DNA of 41,926 nucleotides from Methanobacteriota archaeon (GTDB lineage Archaea > Halobacteriota > Methanomicrobia > Methanomicrobiales > Methanospirillaceae). Below, piece by piece: positions 1-8,404 of the stretch (its first letter is position 1; every line of letters starts with the position of its first letter). The stretch is from positions 1 through 41,926 of the forward strand of contig JAKPSJ010000060.1 in NCBI GenBank assembly GCA_029555345.1. Reading direction: 5' to 3'. Under the pieces are notes generated by a model that saw only the letters and a list, made by a program, of their open reading frames with translations, made no database searches and had not been told where the DNA came from. The position numbers were made by a program, and so were the translations under genes.

Positions 1-161
1 CGGTACTCGTTCTCGAGCACGACGAGGAGGGAATGGCCTCCATCCCGGGTGTAGCAGTAATAGTCGCGGACGCCTTCCGGCAGGACCCCGGGATACTTCC
101 TTTCCGGAAGCACCCAGTTCGCCAGTCCCGCCGCATCGATGATGTGGGATGCATCAGGCAT
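1..161 (-). CDS. Unknown protein, N-terminal 53 residues (runs off left edge)
   Basis: Reading the minus strand from an ATG at 161 gives an open frame to the window edge, starting M-P-D-A-S-H-I-I-D-A-A-G-L and continuing with a Tyr-rich stretch (DYYCYTRDGG) and VVLENEY. The codons favour G/C in third positions like the neighbours, and no stop occurs. A TATA-like TATATC on the minus strand at about 188-193 sits roughly 25-30 bp upstream, so the transcript would be leaderless. I do not recognise the family from this fragment. It reads away from the ABC-transporter operon to its right. Confidence 0.55.
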   Translation of the reverse strand, partial: MPDASHIIDAAGLANWVLPERKYPGVLPEGVRDYYCYTRDGGHSLLVVLENEY

Positions 162-514
162 AAGTTAAGCCTCGGTTTCCGCAGCAGATATACCTGGCTT
201 TCCAGGAAGATTGGGGGATACACTATGCAGAGAAATGGTTCTGCCCATATAGTCCTGCAGGTTGCCAGGCAAGGACAGCCGATTGCAAATCCCGTGGAGA
301 GCAGTTTTTGACCAGGCACAAAATATCGTGGGTGCATGGCCTGCTCTTCGTTCAATCACCTACCAGGAAAACCAGAGCATTCCGCGGTGGATTGGATTTG
401 CTAAAAAATTAAAAATATATCACACTATAAATTATTATAAAAGATAAATTTCACATTTTCATTGTTTGTAACAATTAGTTATATTGAAATAATTAGAACA
501 ATGAAACAATATGT
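162..514. promoter_or_regulatory. Divergent intergenic region, AT-rich promoter of the ABC-transporter operon
   Basis: I see no convincing gene in these 353 bases. From about 400 to 514 the composition becomes very AT-rich, in contrast to the GC-rich surroundings. Possible TATA boxes for the rightward operon are TTATAAAAG near 434-443 and TTATATTGAA near 479-488. No Shine-Dalgarno precedes the ATG at 515, so a leaderless start from the second box is plausible. A separate entry describes the inverted repeat found here. Confidence 0.5.
457..506. promoter_or_regulatory. Candidate operator: inverted repeats before the ABC operon
   Basis: TTTCATTGTT at 457-466 is matched exactly by its reverse complement AACAATGAAA at 497-506, a 10-bp perfect inverted repeat with a 30-base spacer. 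Inside the left arm lies a smaller dyad, ATTGTTTGTAACAAT (461-475). The repeat spans one TATA-like box and ends 8 bases before the start codon, where a metal-responsive repressor would act. That role is inferred only from position, and AT-rich DNA yields such dyads by chance fairly often. Confidence 0.35.
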
Positions 515-1684
515 ATGAATAAATTGATTTGTAAAGTTTCCTGCTATCTCTTTATCATCGGTCTTTCATTCTTGTCCGGCTGCACAGACCTCACTGGACA
601 GGATACAGTTAAAACCCCGGGGGCTTCTGTGCAAGCAGAGACCCTCACCCTCAAGGACGGGTTCTCGCGGGAAGTCACTATCCCCTTCCCGCCGGAGAAG
701 GTAGTCTGCTCGGGTGCGGGGTGCCTCCGCTACGCCGTATACCTCGGTGGGCAGGACCTCGTGGCCGGTGTCGATGATATCGAGAAGAAAAACCAGGCAA
801 TCGAGGGAAGACCTTACGCCCTCGCGCACGGTGCGCAGTTCAAGGACCTTCCCCTCATTGGCGAGTTCCGTGGCAAAGACGACCCTGAAAAGATAATCCT
901 CATCCAACCTGACGTTATCTTCAAGGCCAGTACAACCGGGCAGCCGCCAGCGACAAGTGCCGCGGATGCTGAGAAGCTCCAGGAGAAGACTGGCATCCCC
1001 GTCATCGCATTCCCATACGGGTCACTCCGGGACGAAAAGGAAAAGGGCGAGATGTTCGATGCCCTCCGGATTATGGGAAATGCCATTGGAAAGGATGCCC
1101 GGGCCGAGGAGATCATAACTTATATCGATGCAACGATGGCCGACCTGGAGAGGCGGACTGCAGATATCCCTGAATCGCAGCAGAAGAACGTTTACATCGG
1201 CGGGGTCTCTTCCGCCGGGGCCCATGGAATCATCTCAACCGAGCCGGCATACCCGCCGTTCCTCTGGGTGCATGCAAAGAACATGGCAGCAGGCATGGGG
1301 ACCGCCCACGCAGACATCGCCAAGGAGGCCCTGATCGCATGGGATCCAGAGGTCATCTTCATCGACGTGGGGACATTGCAGTTGGAGAACAAGGGGGCGA
1401 TAGGGGAGCTCGAGAGCGACCCAACATTAAAGGGTCTCGATGCCGTGAAGAATGACAGGATCTATGGTCTCTTGCCGTACAATTTCTACAGCACAAACTA
1501 CGAGACCGTTCTTGCCAATGCATACTTCGTGGGCAAGATCCTCTATCCCGACCGGTTCGCGGATATCGAGCCTGCACGGAAGGCCGACGAGATATACACT
1601 TTCTTCCTCGGGAAGCCCGTTTTCTCCCAATTGAACAGCCAGTACGAAAACCTGGGCTTTTCAAGGATTCCGCTGCAGGAGTGA
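515..1684 (+). CDS. ABC transporter substrate-binding lipoprotein (iron/cobalamin type)
   Basis: This 389-aa protein should capture a metal chelate or cobalamin outside the cell and deliver it to the permease encoded next. The N-terminus is a lipoprotein signal: a hydrophobic stretch (YLFIIGLSFL) followed by lipobox LSGC with Cys23. The mature part has the BtuF/FepB-like layout, with a 'PEKVVCSG' strand near residue 60, 'PLIGEFRGKDDPEKIILIQPDVIF' around 115-135, and a C-terminal lobe containing 'WDPEVIFIDVG' and 'YGLLPYNFYSTNYETVLANAYFVGKILYPDRF'. The YNFYSTN segment resembles archaeal iron-binding homologues. The substrate cannot be read from sequence. It heads an operon of five closely spaced genes, the last being trmO. 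Confidence 0.85.
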   Translation: MNKLICKVSCYLFIIGLSFLSGCTDLTGQDTVKTPGASVQAETLTLKDGFSREVTIPFPPEKVVCSGAGCLRYAVYLGGQDLVAGVDDIEKKNQAIEGRPYALAHGAQFKDLPLIGEFRGKDDPEKIILIQPDVIFKASTTGQPPATSAADAEKLQEKTGIPVIAFPYGSLRDEKEKGEMFDALRIMGNAIGKDARAEEIITYIDATMADLERRTADIPESQQKNVYIGGVSSAGAHGIISTEPAYPPFLWVHAKNMAAGMGTAHADIAKEALIAWDPEVIFIDVGTLQLENKGAIGELESDPTLKGLDAVKNDRIYGLLPYNFYSTNYETVLANAYFVGKILYPDRFADIEPARKADEIYTFFLGKPVFSQLNSQYENLGFSRIPLQE

Positions 1685-1724
1685 TCCGGGGCAACCGCAA
1701 CCGTGCAGGAAGAGGTGTAGGATC

Positions 1725-2795
1725 ATGCACTTTGCCGACGGGGAGGTACCAGGAGAATACCTGGGGTATGTCCACAAAAAGGTCCTCTGGTTAGCTGGGG
1801 GAATGGGAGTCCTCCTTATTCTTCTCGTTTACTCCATATCGGTCGGGGCCGTGGCTATACCGCTCACTGACGTTTTCATGACGATCACAGGCCAGAACGT
1901 GTCGCACAAGTGGGACGCTATCATATGGAACATCCGCCTCCCCCAGGCCCTCGCTGCGATCGTCGCAGGCTGCGGTCTCGCTGTCGCAGGGGTGACGATG
2001 CAGTCGATCCTGAGAAACCCGCTTGGCTCACCGTTCACCCTCGGGATATCGAATGCCGGGGCCTTCGGCGCTGCGGTCTCTGTCATCGTTCTCGGGACCG
2101 GGACGATGCAGTCGCGTGTCGCGGATGCAGTCACCATCAACAACCCGTATATCACCACGATGATGGCATTCCTCTTCTGCCTCCTTGCGACTGCCGTCAT
2201 CCTCCTCATCTCGCGGATCCGGAACGCATCCCCCGAGGTCATGGTCCTCGCGGGCGTCGCCCTCTCGTCGCTCTTTACCGCCGGGACGATGTTCCTGCAG
2301 TATTTCTCCAACGATGCACAGCTCGCTGCCGTTGTCTTCTGGACATTCGGAGATGTTGGACGGGCGAACTGGCCGGAACTCGCATTCATGTCCCTCATCG
2401 TCGCCGCAGCGACCGTCTATTTCGTAGTCAACAGGTGGAACTACAATGCCATCGATGCCGGTGACGAGACTGCGAAGAGCCTCGGAGTGAACGTCGAGCG
2501 GGTCCGCCTGTTCGGGATGGTGGCATCTGCACTTGTCACTGCCGTGATCGTTTCATTCCTGGGTGTCATCGGTTTCGTGGGGCTCGTCTGTCCCCACATG
2601 GTAAGGCGGATTATCGGTGACGACCAGCGGTACCTCGTCCCCGGGTCATGCATCATGGGCGGCATCCTCCTGCTCGCCTCGGATACTGTCGCACGGGTAA
2701 TCATCGCCCCCTATGTCCTGCCTGTCGCCGTCCTGACCGCGTTCATGGGAGCGCCGATCTTCATCTACCTCCTCTTGCGGGGGAACAGGATATGA
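1725..2795 (+). CDS. FecCD/BtuC-type ABC transporter permease
   Basis: A 356-aa polytopic membrane protein of the FecCD family (about nine or ten hydrophobic segments), which forms the channel for a ferric-chelate or cobalamin importer. Family marks include 'RLPQALAAIVAGCGLAVAG' and 'MQSILRNPLGSPFTLGIS' near residues 70-105, and 'SFLGVIGFVGLVCPHMVRR', the cytoplasmic coupling region near residue 285. The start is supported by GAGGTG about 9 bases upstream. Its TGA overlaps the ATG of the ATPase gene (ATGA at 2792-2795), implying translational coupling. Confidence 0.92.
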   Translation: MHFADGEVPGEYLGYVHKKVLWLAGGMGVLLILLVYSISVGAVAIPLTDVFMTITGQNVSHKWDAIIWNIRLPQALAAIVAGCGLAVAGVTMQSILRNPLGSPFTLGISNAGAFGAAVSVIVLGTGTMQSRVADAVTINNPYITTMMAFLFCLLATAVILLISRIRNASPEVMVLAGVALSSLFTAGTMFLQYFSNDAQLAAVVFWTFGDVGRANWPELAFMSLIVAAATVYFVVNRWNYNAIDAGDETAKSLGVNVERVRLFGMVASALVTAVIVSFLGVIGFVGLVCPHMVRRIIGDDQRYLVPGSCIMGGILLLASDTVARVIIAPYVLPVAVLTAFMGAPIFIYLLLRGNRI

Positions 2796-3568
2796 TACTC
2801 ACAGTCGAAGACCTCAACTTCTTCTATCGCAACCGGGAAGTGCTCAACGATATCGCGTTTTCGATCGGAAAGAGCGAGATCGTTGCAATCCTCGGGCCGA
2901 ACGGCGTGGGAAAGACCACGCTCCTGAAGTGCTTGAACCGGATACTAAGGCCCAGGGAGGGCGTCGTCTACCTCGACGGGCAGGACATTTTCCGGCTGAA
3001 CGGAAACGAGATCGCCCGGAGTATCGGGTACGTCCCCCAACGGGTCGAGACCGGGAAGCTAACTGCCTTCGATGCCGTGCTGCTGGGCAGGAAACCTCAC
3101 ATCGGGTGGGAACTCAAGGAAAAAGACTTGAAAATTGTCGACGCGGTCTTCCGGCAGCTCTCCATGGACCACCTGCGACTTGCATCGATCGACGAGATGA
3201 GCGGGGGGGAGCTCCAGAAGGTGGCAATCGCCCGCGCCCTGGTCCAGGAGCCCCAAATCCTCCTGCTCGACGAGCCGACAAGCAACCTCGACCTGAAGAA
3301 CCAGGTCGGCATCCTCACGACCATTGCCCGGGTAGTGCGCGAGCATGACATTGCAGCCGTGATGACGATGCATGACCTCAACCATGCACTCCGGTATGCC
3401 GACCGTTTCATCTTCCTCAAGTGCGGACGTATCTATGCGCACGGAGGTCCCGAGGTCATCTCCCCGCGAACCATCGAGGAGGTCTACGGCCTGCCGGTCA
3501 TCATCGGGGAACTCGGCGGGGTGACCTGCGTCGTCCCGGTGAATCCCCCTGCCGCGACCGATGCATGA
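2792..3568 (+). CDS. ABC transporter ATP-binding protein (FecE/BtuD type)
   Basis: A 258-aa nucleotide-binding subunit that drives the importer encoded just upstream. It has Walker A GPNGVGKTT (residues 35-43), a Q-loop region 'YVPQRVE' (80-86), signature MSGGELQKV (136-144), Walker B ILLLDEP (156-162) and H-loop His194 in 'MTMHDLNH'. I chose the ATG at 2792, which overlaps the permease stop as ATGA. The same frame is open further upstream, to 2648, but that part lies inside the permease gene and shows no ABC sequence. A short C-terminal tail ('GLPVIIGELGGVTCVVPV') is typical of iron-siderophore ATPases. Confidence 0.93.
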   Translation: MILTVEDLNFFYRNREVLNDIAFSIGKSEIVAILGPNGVGKTTLLKCLNRILRPREGVVYLDGQDIFRLNGNEIARSIGYVPQRVETGKLTAFDAVLLGRKPHIGWELKEKDLKIVDAVFRQLSMDHLRLASIDEMSGGELQKVAIARALVQEPQILLLDEPTSNLDLKNQVGILTTIARVVREHDIAAVMTMHDLNHALRYADRFIFLKCGRIYAHGGPEVISPRTIEEVYGLPVIIGELGGVTCVVPVNPPAATDA

Positions 3569-3602
3569 ATGCCCGGGCAGTGCTTTCATAGAAGGAGTGA
3601 AC

Positions 3603-4238
3603 ATGTGCGAAAACCATGAAATAGCCCGCAACTGGTCTGCGTACCCCGCGTTCGACGAGTGTGTCAGGTTCCACGGGCACGCATGCCCCGGCCTCGCGAC
3701 CGGGTACCGCGTTGCGACAGCCGCGATGAGGACTCTGGGGGTTTCCCGGCCCAACGACGAGGAACTCGTCTGCATCGCGGAGACAGATGCCTGCGGCGTA
3801 GACGCCGTCCAGGTGGTGACGGGCTGCACGGCGGGAAAGGGAAACCTAATCATTGAAGACTACGGCAAACACGCTTTCTCCTTCTTCTCGAGGGATAGTG
3901 GGAAGGCAATCCGAGTCCTGATCAGGAATTCCGGCAAGCAGGTGAGGTCGGCAATGGACACTCTCCGGAAGAAGGTCTTTTCCGGGACTGCGACCCCTGC
4001 AGAGATATCCCGTTTCCAGGAGATGATGCAGGCTGCAACACGTTCCCTCCTGGACGCACCCGAGGAGGATCTCCTCGAAATCCGCGAGATCCACGAAAAA
4101 CCCCCTGGAAAGGCGCGTATCTTTGCGTCCGTCCTGTGCGACCTCTGCGGGGAACCGGTCGCAGAGTCGAAGACGAGGGTTGTCGAAGGGAAGCGGCTCT
4201 GCATCCCCTGTGCCAATGCGCAAAGAGATGAGAGATGA
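3603..4238 (+). CDS. FmdE-domain protein with C-terminal zinc-finger
   Basis: A 211-aa protein of the FmdE family, named after formylmethanofuran dehydrogenase subunit E, whose own biochemical role is not settled. The FmdE core is clear: FHGHACPGLATGYR (23-36), 'ETDACGVDAVQVVTGCTAGKGN' (60-81) and 'DYGKHAFSFF'. The conserved His and Cys residues are likely metal ligands. The C-terminus carries CDLCG...CIPC, a treble-clef zinc knuckle. I chose the ATG at 3603 because AAGGAG lies 5 to 6 bases upstream; an in-frame ATG at 3561 overlaps the ATPase gene and lacks an RBS. The operon places it with a metal-chelate importer, suggesting metal or cofactor handling (inference). Confidence 0.85.
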   Translation: MCENHEIARNWSAYPAFDECVRFHGHACPGLATGYRVATAAMRTLGVSRPNDEELVCIAETDACGVDAVQVVTGCTAGKGNLIIEDYGKHAFSFFSRDSGKAIRVLIRNSGKQVRSAMDTLRKKVFSGTATPAEISRFQEMMQAATRSLLDAPEEDLLEIREIHEKPPGKARIFASVLCDLCGEPVAESKTRVVEGKRLCIPCANAQRDER

Positions 4239-4657
4239 CGATGAACCGGAAATCCATGGATCTTGTCCCTATCGGGTACGTGCGATCCCCCTACCGGGAG
4301 AGGGGAGACGCCCCGCACCAGGGGAGGTTAGCGCCTGCAATCTCAGAGATCGTCATAAAACCTGAGTACAGTCCAGGCCTTTTCAAAATCGCGAAGAAGA
4401 AGCATATCTTCGTCCTCTGCTGGTTCGATCGGGCCGACAGGAGCAGGCTCTCCGCCACTCCACCCCACGACCGCGTGGAACGCGGGGTCTTCGCGACCCG
4501 GTCTCCGGACAGGCCCAACCCAGTCTCCCTCTCCCTCGTCGATCTCGAAAGCGTCAAAGGGTGCGTCCTCACTGTCCGGGGGCTCGATGCACTGGACGGG
4601 ACTCCCGTGATCGACATCAAGCCCTATTCGGAAGCGATCGATACACCAGGGGCGTAA
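4235..4657 (+). CDS. trmO: tRNA N6-threonylcarbamoyladenosine(37) methyltransferase-like (TrmO/TsaA)
   Basis: A 140-aa member of the TsaA/YaeB (TrmO) family, which methylates t6A at position 37 of certain tRNAs using S-adenosylmethionine. Visible family motifs are 'IGYVRSPY' (near residue 13), 'LFKIAKKKHIFVLCWFDRADRS', the central 'GVFATRSPDRPNPVSLSLVDLE' and 'GLDALDGTPVIDIKPY'. It covers the catalytic domain only, without the C-terminal domain of the E. coli enzyme, as is usual in archaea. Its start overlaps the FmdE stop (ATGA at 4235-4238); a second ATG follows at 4241. Archaeal TsaA genes could act on other substrates, so the exact reaction is inferred from the family. Confidence 0.88.
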   Translation: MTMNRKSMDLVPIGYVRSPYRERGDAPHQGRLAPAISEIVIKPEYSPGLFKIAKKKHIFVLCWFDRADRSRLSATPPHDRVERGVFATRSPDRPNPVSLSLVDLESVKGCVLTVRGLDALDGTPVIDIKPYSEAIDTPGA

Positions 4658-4771
4658 AAATAAATGGACTGCAGCAATCCTATCCCTCCCTCCTTCTGTG
4701 CCAGGAAAAGATCGGTCCTCCAAACCTGTTCCCATACCTGCATCAGGTCTGGCGGGATATATCCCTCTTAA

Positions 4772-5254
4772 ATGACATTCTTCTGCCAGCAGTGCGGGGA
4801 GTGCTGCAGCGTGATGGGCCGGGTCTTTGCAATCGGATTGGCCCGCGATGGGTACCGGTTTGAACTAGAGAACCTCTATACGGGAGAGAAGACCGAAGTC
4901 GGGGTCTCTCCTGCCATGCAGGAACTCTATCTGTCAGGGGAAACTGTTTCGGACTGGCAGGACCCCTGCCCCTTCCTCCGCTATGATACCAAGAAGAAAA
5001 AGGCATTCTGCACGGTCCACGAGACGAGGCCTGGAATATGCAGGGATTACGGGTGCTGGAGGATCCTCGTCGTCGACGGATCGGGGCGGCGGGCCGGGCG
5101 CATCATGGAATGGAGGTATTTCCACTCCGAGGACCGGCGTCTTGCACAGGCATGGGAGGAGTTCAGGGACGGGATAGACAGTCTCCCGGACCCCGATTGG
5201 GACAACGCTGCCGCAAGGTTCTTCAGGGAGCGAGGGTATTCCGTTTTTCTTTGA
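4772..5254 (+). CDS. YkgJ-family cysteine-cluster protein
   Basis: A 160-aa protein of the YkgJ (UPF0153) type, proposed to bind zinc or an iron-sulfur cluster. The N-terminus is FFCQQCGECC (Cys5, 8, 11, 12), and a second group lies in 'DPCPFLRYD', 'AFCTVHETRPGICRDYGCW' (near residues 83-100). The spacing is canonical for the family. Because the first cysteine is residue 5, the start at 4772 is fixed. Function is unknown for the family. It stands alone between trmO and the UPF0114 gene, all on the plus strand. Confidence 0.82.
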   Translation: MTFFCQQCGECCSVMGRVFAIGLARDGYRFELENLYTGEKTEVGVSPAMQELYLSGETVSDWQDPCPFLRYDTKKKKAFCTVHETRPGICRDYGCWRILVVDGSGRRAGRIMEWRYFHSEDRRLAQAWEEFRDGIDSLPDPDWDNAAARFFRERGYSVFL

Positions 5255-5433
5255 AAGGGGACCGAAAGACCAAAAAGGGCATTTTTCCGCCAGGATCCCT
5301 GCCGGGGATTCCATCCTGCATCATTCGCAGCCCCTCCCTGCTGGAAATGGTTCCCCGATGCAGTATCCGCCGGTCACCCGTCTTTTTATGTTCACAGAGT
5401 GACGAGCTATAGGATAAAGGAGAGCGTGATTGT

Positions 5434-5973
5434 ATGGTCCAGGAGGATGAGAGCCAGAACATTCCCCGGCAGGGGAATGGTGACCCGTGCAAAGGGGATA
5501 CGGGAGCAGGAACGTCCCTGGTCGGGCGAGGGAGCAGGATCGTTTTTCTCCTTGCAGTGATCGGTTCGACTTTTCTTGCCGTCGCCCTCTTCATATACGG
5601 CTTTGCCATCACGATCTCCAGCCTCCTCTTTTCGTTCACCCATTTTTCCCTCGAAATCGAGGCCATGAAGGGGGCGATGGCAGTTGCCGTGGAGATCATC
5701 GACCTTTTCCTCGTCGCTACGGTCTTCTACATCATATCCCTCGGGCTGTACGAACTCTTCATTGCCAAGGCGCCGCTTCCCGGCTGGCTCAAGATCTGCG
5801 ACCTGGACGATCTGAAGGAGAAGCTCCTCAGTCTCGTCGTCATCGCGCTTGCCGTGCTCTTCCTGGGCGAGTCCCTCGTCTGGCCGAATAGTACGGGGGA
5901 TCTCCTCGTCTACGGCCTCGCCAACGCTGCTGTCATTGGTGCCATATCACTGTACCTCTGGGCACAACACTGA
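5434..5973 (+). CDS. YqhA/UPF0114 family membrane protein
   Basis: A 179-aa integral membrane protein of the UPF0114 (YqhA) family. After a hydrophilic N-terminal tail of about 30 residues it has hydrophobic segments near 35-65, 80-110, 130-145 and 158-176. The family signature 'DLFLVATVFYIISLGLYELFI' followed by 'PLPGWLKICDLDDLKEKLLSLVV' is clear. The start is preceded by AAAGGAG about 11 bases upstream. The family is widespread in bacteria and methanogens and its function is not established. Confidence 0.85.
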   Translation: MVQEDESQNIPRQGNGDPCKGDTGAGTSLVGRGSRIVFLLAVIGSTFLAVALFIYGFAITISSLLFSFTHFSLEIEAMKGAMAVAVEIIDLFLVATVFYIISLGLYELFIAKAPLPGWLKICDLDDLKEKLLSLVVIALAVLFLGESLVWPNSTGDLLVYGLANAAVIGAISLYLWAQH

Positions 5974-6039
5974 CCAGTCCTCTCCTCCCCCTGCAAGGAA
6001 GAACGACTTTTATCACATTGGAAGGCCACAACACAGATC

Positions 6040-6615
6040 ATGCAAGTCGTTGCATTCAACGGGAGCCCAAGAAAAGGCGGAAACACGGAGAGACTGTTGA
6101 AACGCGTTCTTTTAACCCTCGGGGAGGAAGGCGTGGAGACCGAGCTGGTCCAGGTCGGCGGGGAGAGAGTCCATGGCTGCACGGCATGCGGAAAGTGCTT
6201 TACGAACCAGGACTGCCGGTGCGTCTTTGATGACGATATCATCAACGAGTGCATCGAGAAGATGGCTGCCTCCGATGGCATCCTGATCGGGTCACCGACG
6301 TACTTCGCCGATGTCTCCCCGGAGACCAAGTCGCTGATCGACCGTGCAGGGTTTGTTGCGATGGCCAACGGCAATCTTTTTTCCCGCAAGGTGGGTGCTG
6401 CCGTGGTCGCTGCACGGCGAGCGGGAGGTATCCATGTTTTCGATACCATCAACCACTTCTTTGGCATCAGCAACATGTACACCGTCGGCTCGACCTACTG
6501 GAACATCGGCCTGGGGTTGAACCCGGGTGAGGTGGAAGGGGATACCGAAGGAATGAAGACCATGGAGATGCTTGGCAGAAACATGGCCTGGATTATCAAA
6601 AAGATACAGTCCTGA
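6040..6615 (+). CDS. Flavodoxin-fold FMN reductase (iron-sulfur flavoprotein type)
   Basis: A 191-aa NADPH-dependent FMN reductase-like protein. The FMN phosphate loop is '[14 protein letters not shown]' (residues 7-20). A cysteine motif, [13 protein letters not shown] (47-59), resembles the compact cysteine motif of Isf-type iron-sulfur flavoproteins from methanogens and may hold a 4Fe-4S cluster. '[22 protein letters not shown]' is the second flavin-binding region. Isf proteins move electrons between ferredoxin and small acceptors, often during oxidative stress. A TATA-like CTTTTATCAC (about 6005-6014) lies some 28 bp before the ATG with no RBS, fitting a leaderless mRNA. It converges on the 101-aa gene at 6641. 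Confidence 0.87.
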   Translation: MQVVAFNGSPRKGGNTERLLKRVLLTLGEEGVETELVQVGGERVHGCTACGKCFTNQDCRCVFDDDIINECIEKMAASDGILIGSPTYFADVSPETKSLIDRAGFVAMANGNLFSRKVGAAVVAARRAGGIHVFDTINHFFGISNMYTVGSTYWNIGLGLNPGEVEGDTEGMKTMEMLGRNMAWIIKKIQS

Positions 6616-6640
6616 TATACCGTGGAATCCGTCCAGGAGG

Positions 6641-6949
6641 CTACCCCTCCCTGCTCCCAAGACTCTCCCGCAGCATCCTGAAATCCTCGTCGCTTGCGTC
6701 AGCTTCGACAAGGACTGGTCCAAAACAGGGCTTGACAAAGGGGATCAGGAGTTTCTTCTTCTTCACTTTGAAACCAAGCGGCATCGGTCTCTTGAGGAGG
6801 AGTGCAATTCCCCGGATCGTGAAGCCTGGCGGCACGTCGTACCACTCGGAACTGTTTTCCTTGACATAAGCCTCGATTGCCTCTTCAGTCGTGTCCTTGA
6901 GGAGGATCTTTCCCTTTATCCTGTTGACGCAGTGCGGTTCCGGGACCAT
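6641..6949 (-). CDS. Conserved-looking hypothetical protein, 101 aa class
   Basis: I do not recognise a named family. From the ATG at 6949 the protein starts MVPEPHCVNRIKGKILLK, continues with an acidic helix (DTTEEAIEAYVKENSSEWYD) and then a basic, hydrophobic segment rich in Lys and Pro ('LLLKRPMPLGFKVKKKKLL', 'PFVKPCFGPVLVEAD'). The composition and amphipathic pattern look like a real small protein. The frame is open to 7120, but the extra N-terminal residues look non-coding. A TTATTTGTG box at about 6973-6981 (minus) lies near -27 of the chosen start, consistent with leaderless expression. No signal peptide is seen. Confidence 0.6.
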   Translation of the reverse strand: MVPEPHCVNRIKGKILLKDTTEEAIEAYVKENSSEWYDVPPGFTIRGIALLLKRPMPLGFKVKKKKLLIPFVKPCFGPVLVEADASDEDFRMLRESLGSREG

Positions 6950-7073
6950 GCTATGTGTGATAGGTACGTTCCACAAATAAGAGGTGTGGTCAGGGCACGG
7001 GGAGGTCGAAGCCTCCTGCATGGAGCCGGCCTGCATTTCTCCCGTGCAATGGTTCCCTCCCAATCGATCGAAA

Positions 7074-8138
7074 TCAAATGGAGACGAGGGGGATGCCGAA
7101 GAGAACAATCTCGAGTGCAATCAAGGCGATGATGATCCACTCGAGGAAATTCGCGTGCTGGACATTCACCTCGTCCGAAAGCATCCTGTACGTCTCCCGG
7201 ATGGTCGAGAGCCTGTGGTTGACGCTCTGGCTCCAGGAGTCGCTCCGGAGAGCCTGGAGCGCAGCGGCATAAACCCGGGCATAGTAGATGTCGTCAGTGA
7301 CCTTGATCAGGTTGTTGATATCCTCGACTATCTCCGAGACTTCAGCCTGTTCGCTCATCAATTCCCTCATCAGCTTACGGTAATGGAGGGACCTGATGAT
7401 CCACCATTGGCGGTCTGCGTTATCGATGTCGTCGTACATCCTGTCCATCTGGCGGGAAAGTTCCCTGTCGTAAAAGCGGAGCTCGAATACCTGGACCGCG
7501 GCAAATTCGATCAACTCGATCAGGTCCATGGGGGGTTCGGGCGAGAAGATGAGAGCTCCACCCCACGAGATGATCGCCCTCTCGTCTGGATAGTAGGAAA
7601 AGGAGTACTGGAGGGTCTCCCTCCGGATCTCCGGGGAGAACATGGCTTTCTCCCCTAGCAGCACGGCGACGGGGTCGATTGATGAGTCCTGCCGATCGGC
7701 GAGGTAGATGGTGTAGTCATCGTAGAACTCCGCGTCGACCGGGCGAAAACCGATGTGAACGGAGAGAATACTCCGAAGATCTGCGAGTGCCGCATCGAAA
7801 GAGGCGGAGAGCTCCCCCTGCCCGTAAAATGCGAGTGCCATCTCCTCGAGGGTTGCAGCCGGTGCATCCATCTCCTCGATATAGAGGCAGAGCGAGAATG
7901 CACCGAACTCGTATATCCGGGCCATCACTGCGAGGGGGAGGAGGCCTCGCACCGTCTCGATCATCATACCAGGGAGCCGGATCAGGAGCGGGGGCTGGTC
8001 AATGGAAATCGACGTTGGGCGGACCCGCTGGAACCGAAAACGCGACGTCGCCATGTTTGCTGCGAGCCCCTGCTCAAGCTTTCCGAGGTCGATCTCCTCG
8101 CCGATGTCAAAAATCCTGTAGAACCGGATGCCATACAT
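7074..8138 (-). CDS. RMD1/YagE-like protein (DUF155)
   Basis: A 354-aa protein of the DUF155 (RMD1/YagE) family. The middle has the family pattern of an alpha/beta region ('LILFSPEPP'-like stretch 'GGALIFSPEPPMDL') followed by a long helical C-terminal part: 'VQVFELRFYDRELSRQMDRMY', 'LHYRKLMRELMSEQAEVSEIVE' and 'NHRLSTIRETYRMLSDEVNVQHANFLEW'. It ends with one transmembrane helix, 'IIIALIALEIVLFGIPLV' (about 333-350), so it should be tail-anchored. Yeast relatives act at mitochondrial membranes in tethering or gene expression; the archaeal role is unknown. The ATG at 8138 is the first of two (M-Y-G-I). Confidence 0.8.
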   Translation of the reverse strand: MYGIRFYRIFDIGEEIDLGKLEQGLAANMATSRFRFQRVRPTSISIDQPPLLIRLPGMMIETVRGLLPLAVMARIYEFGAFSLCLYIEEMDAPAATLEEMALAFYGQGELSASFDAALADLRSILSVHIGFRPVDAEFYDDYTIYLADRQDSSIDPVAVLLGEKAMFSPEIRRETLQYSFSYYPDERAIISWGGALIFSPEPPMDLIELIEFAAVQVFELRFYDRELSRQMDRMYDDIDNADRQWWIIRSLHYRKLMRELMSEQAEVSEIVEDINNLIKVTDDIYYARVYAAALQALRSDSWSQSVNHRLSTIRETYRMLSDEVNVQHANFLEWIIIALIALEIVLFGIPLVSI

Positions 8139-8404
8139 CGAAGGTCAGGCCCCTTTTTCTGAAGAGTATGGGCAGCAGGAGACGATAAGCCTTCCAGCAG
8201 GTCTCAAATGCCGCGTATACTATCTTCTGGCCCCTTCAACTCCCAGGCTGATATAGAAAAATAGCCCTCGTTTCATGCATCTTTTGGGAGAATTTTCCAA
8301 CGCTCCCCACCCAATCGTTTGCTGCATGGCAGGCCGCACGTGCTCTCCCGTTACACTACCAGGGAAATCGTTCTCTGCCTTCCGTGCGGTTTTTCTCTTC
8401 CGGA

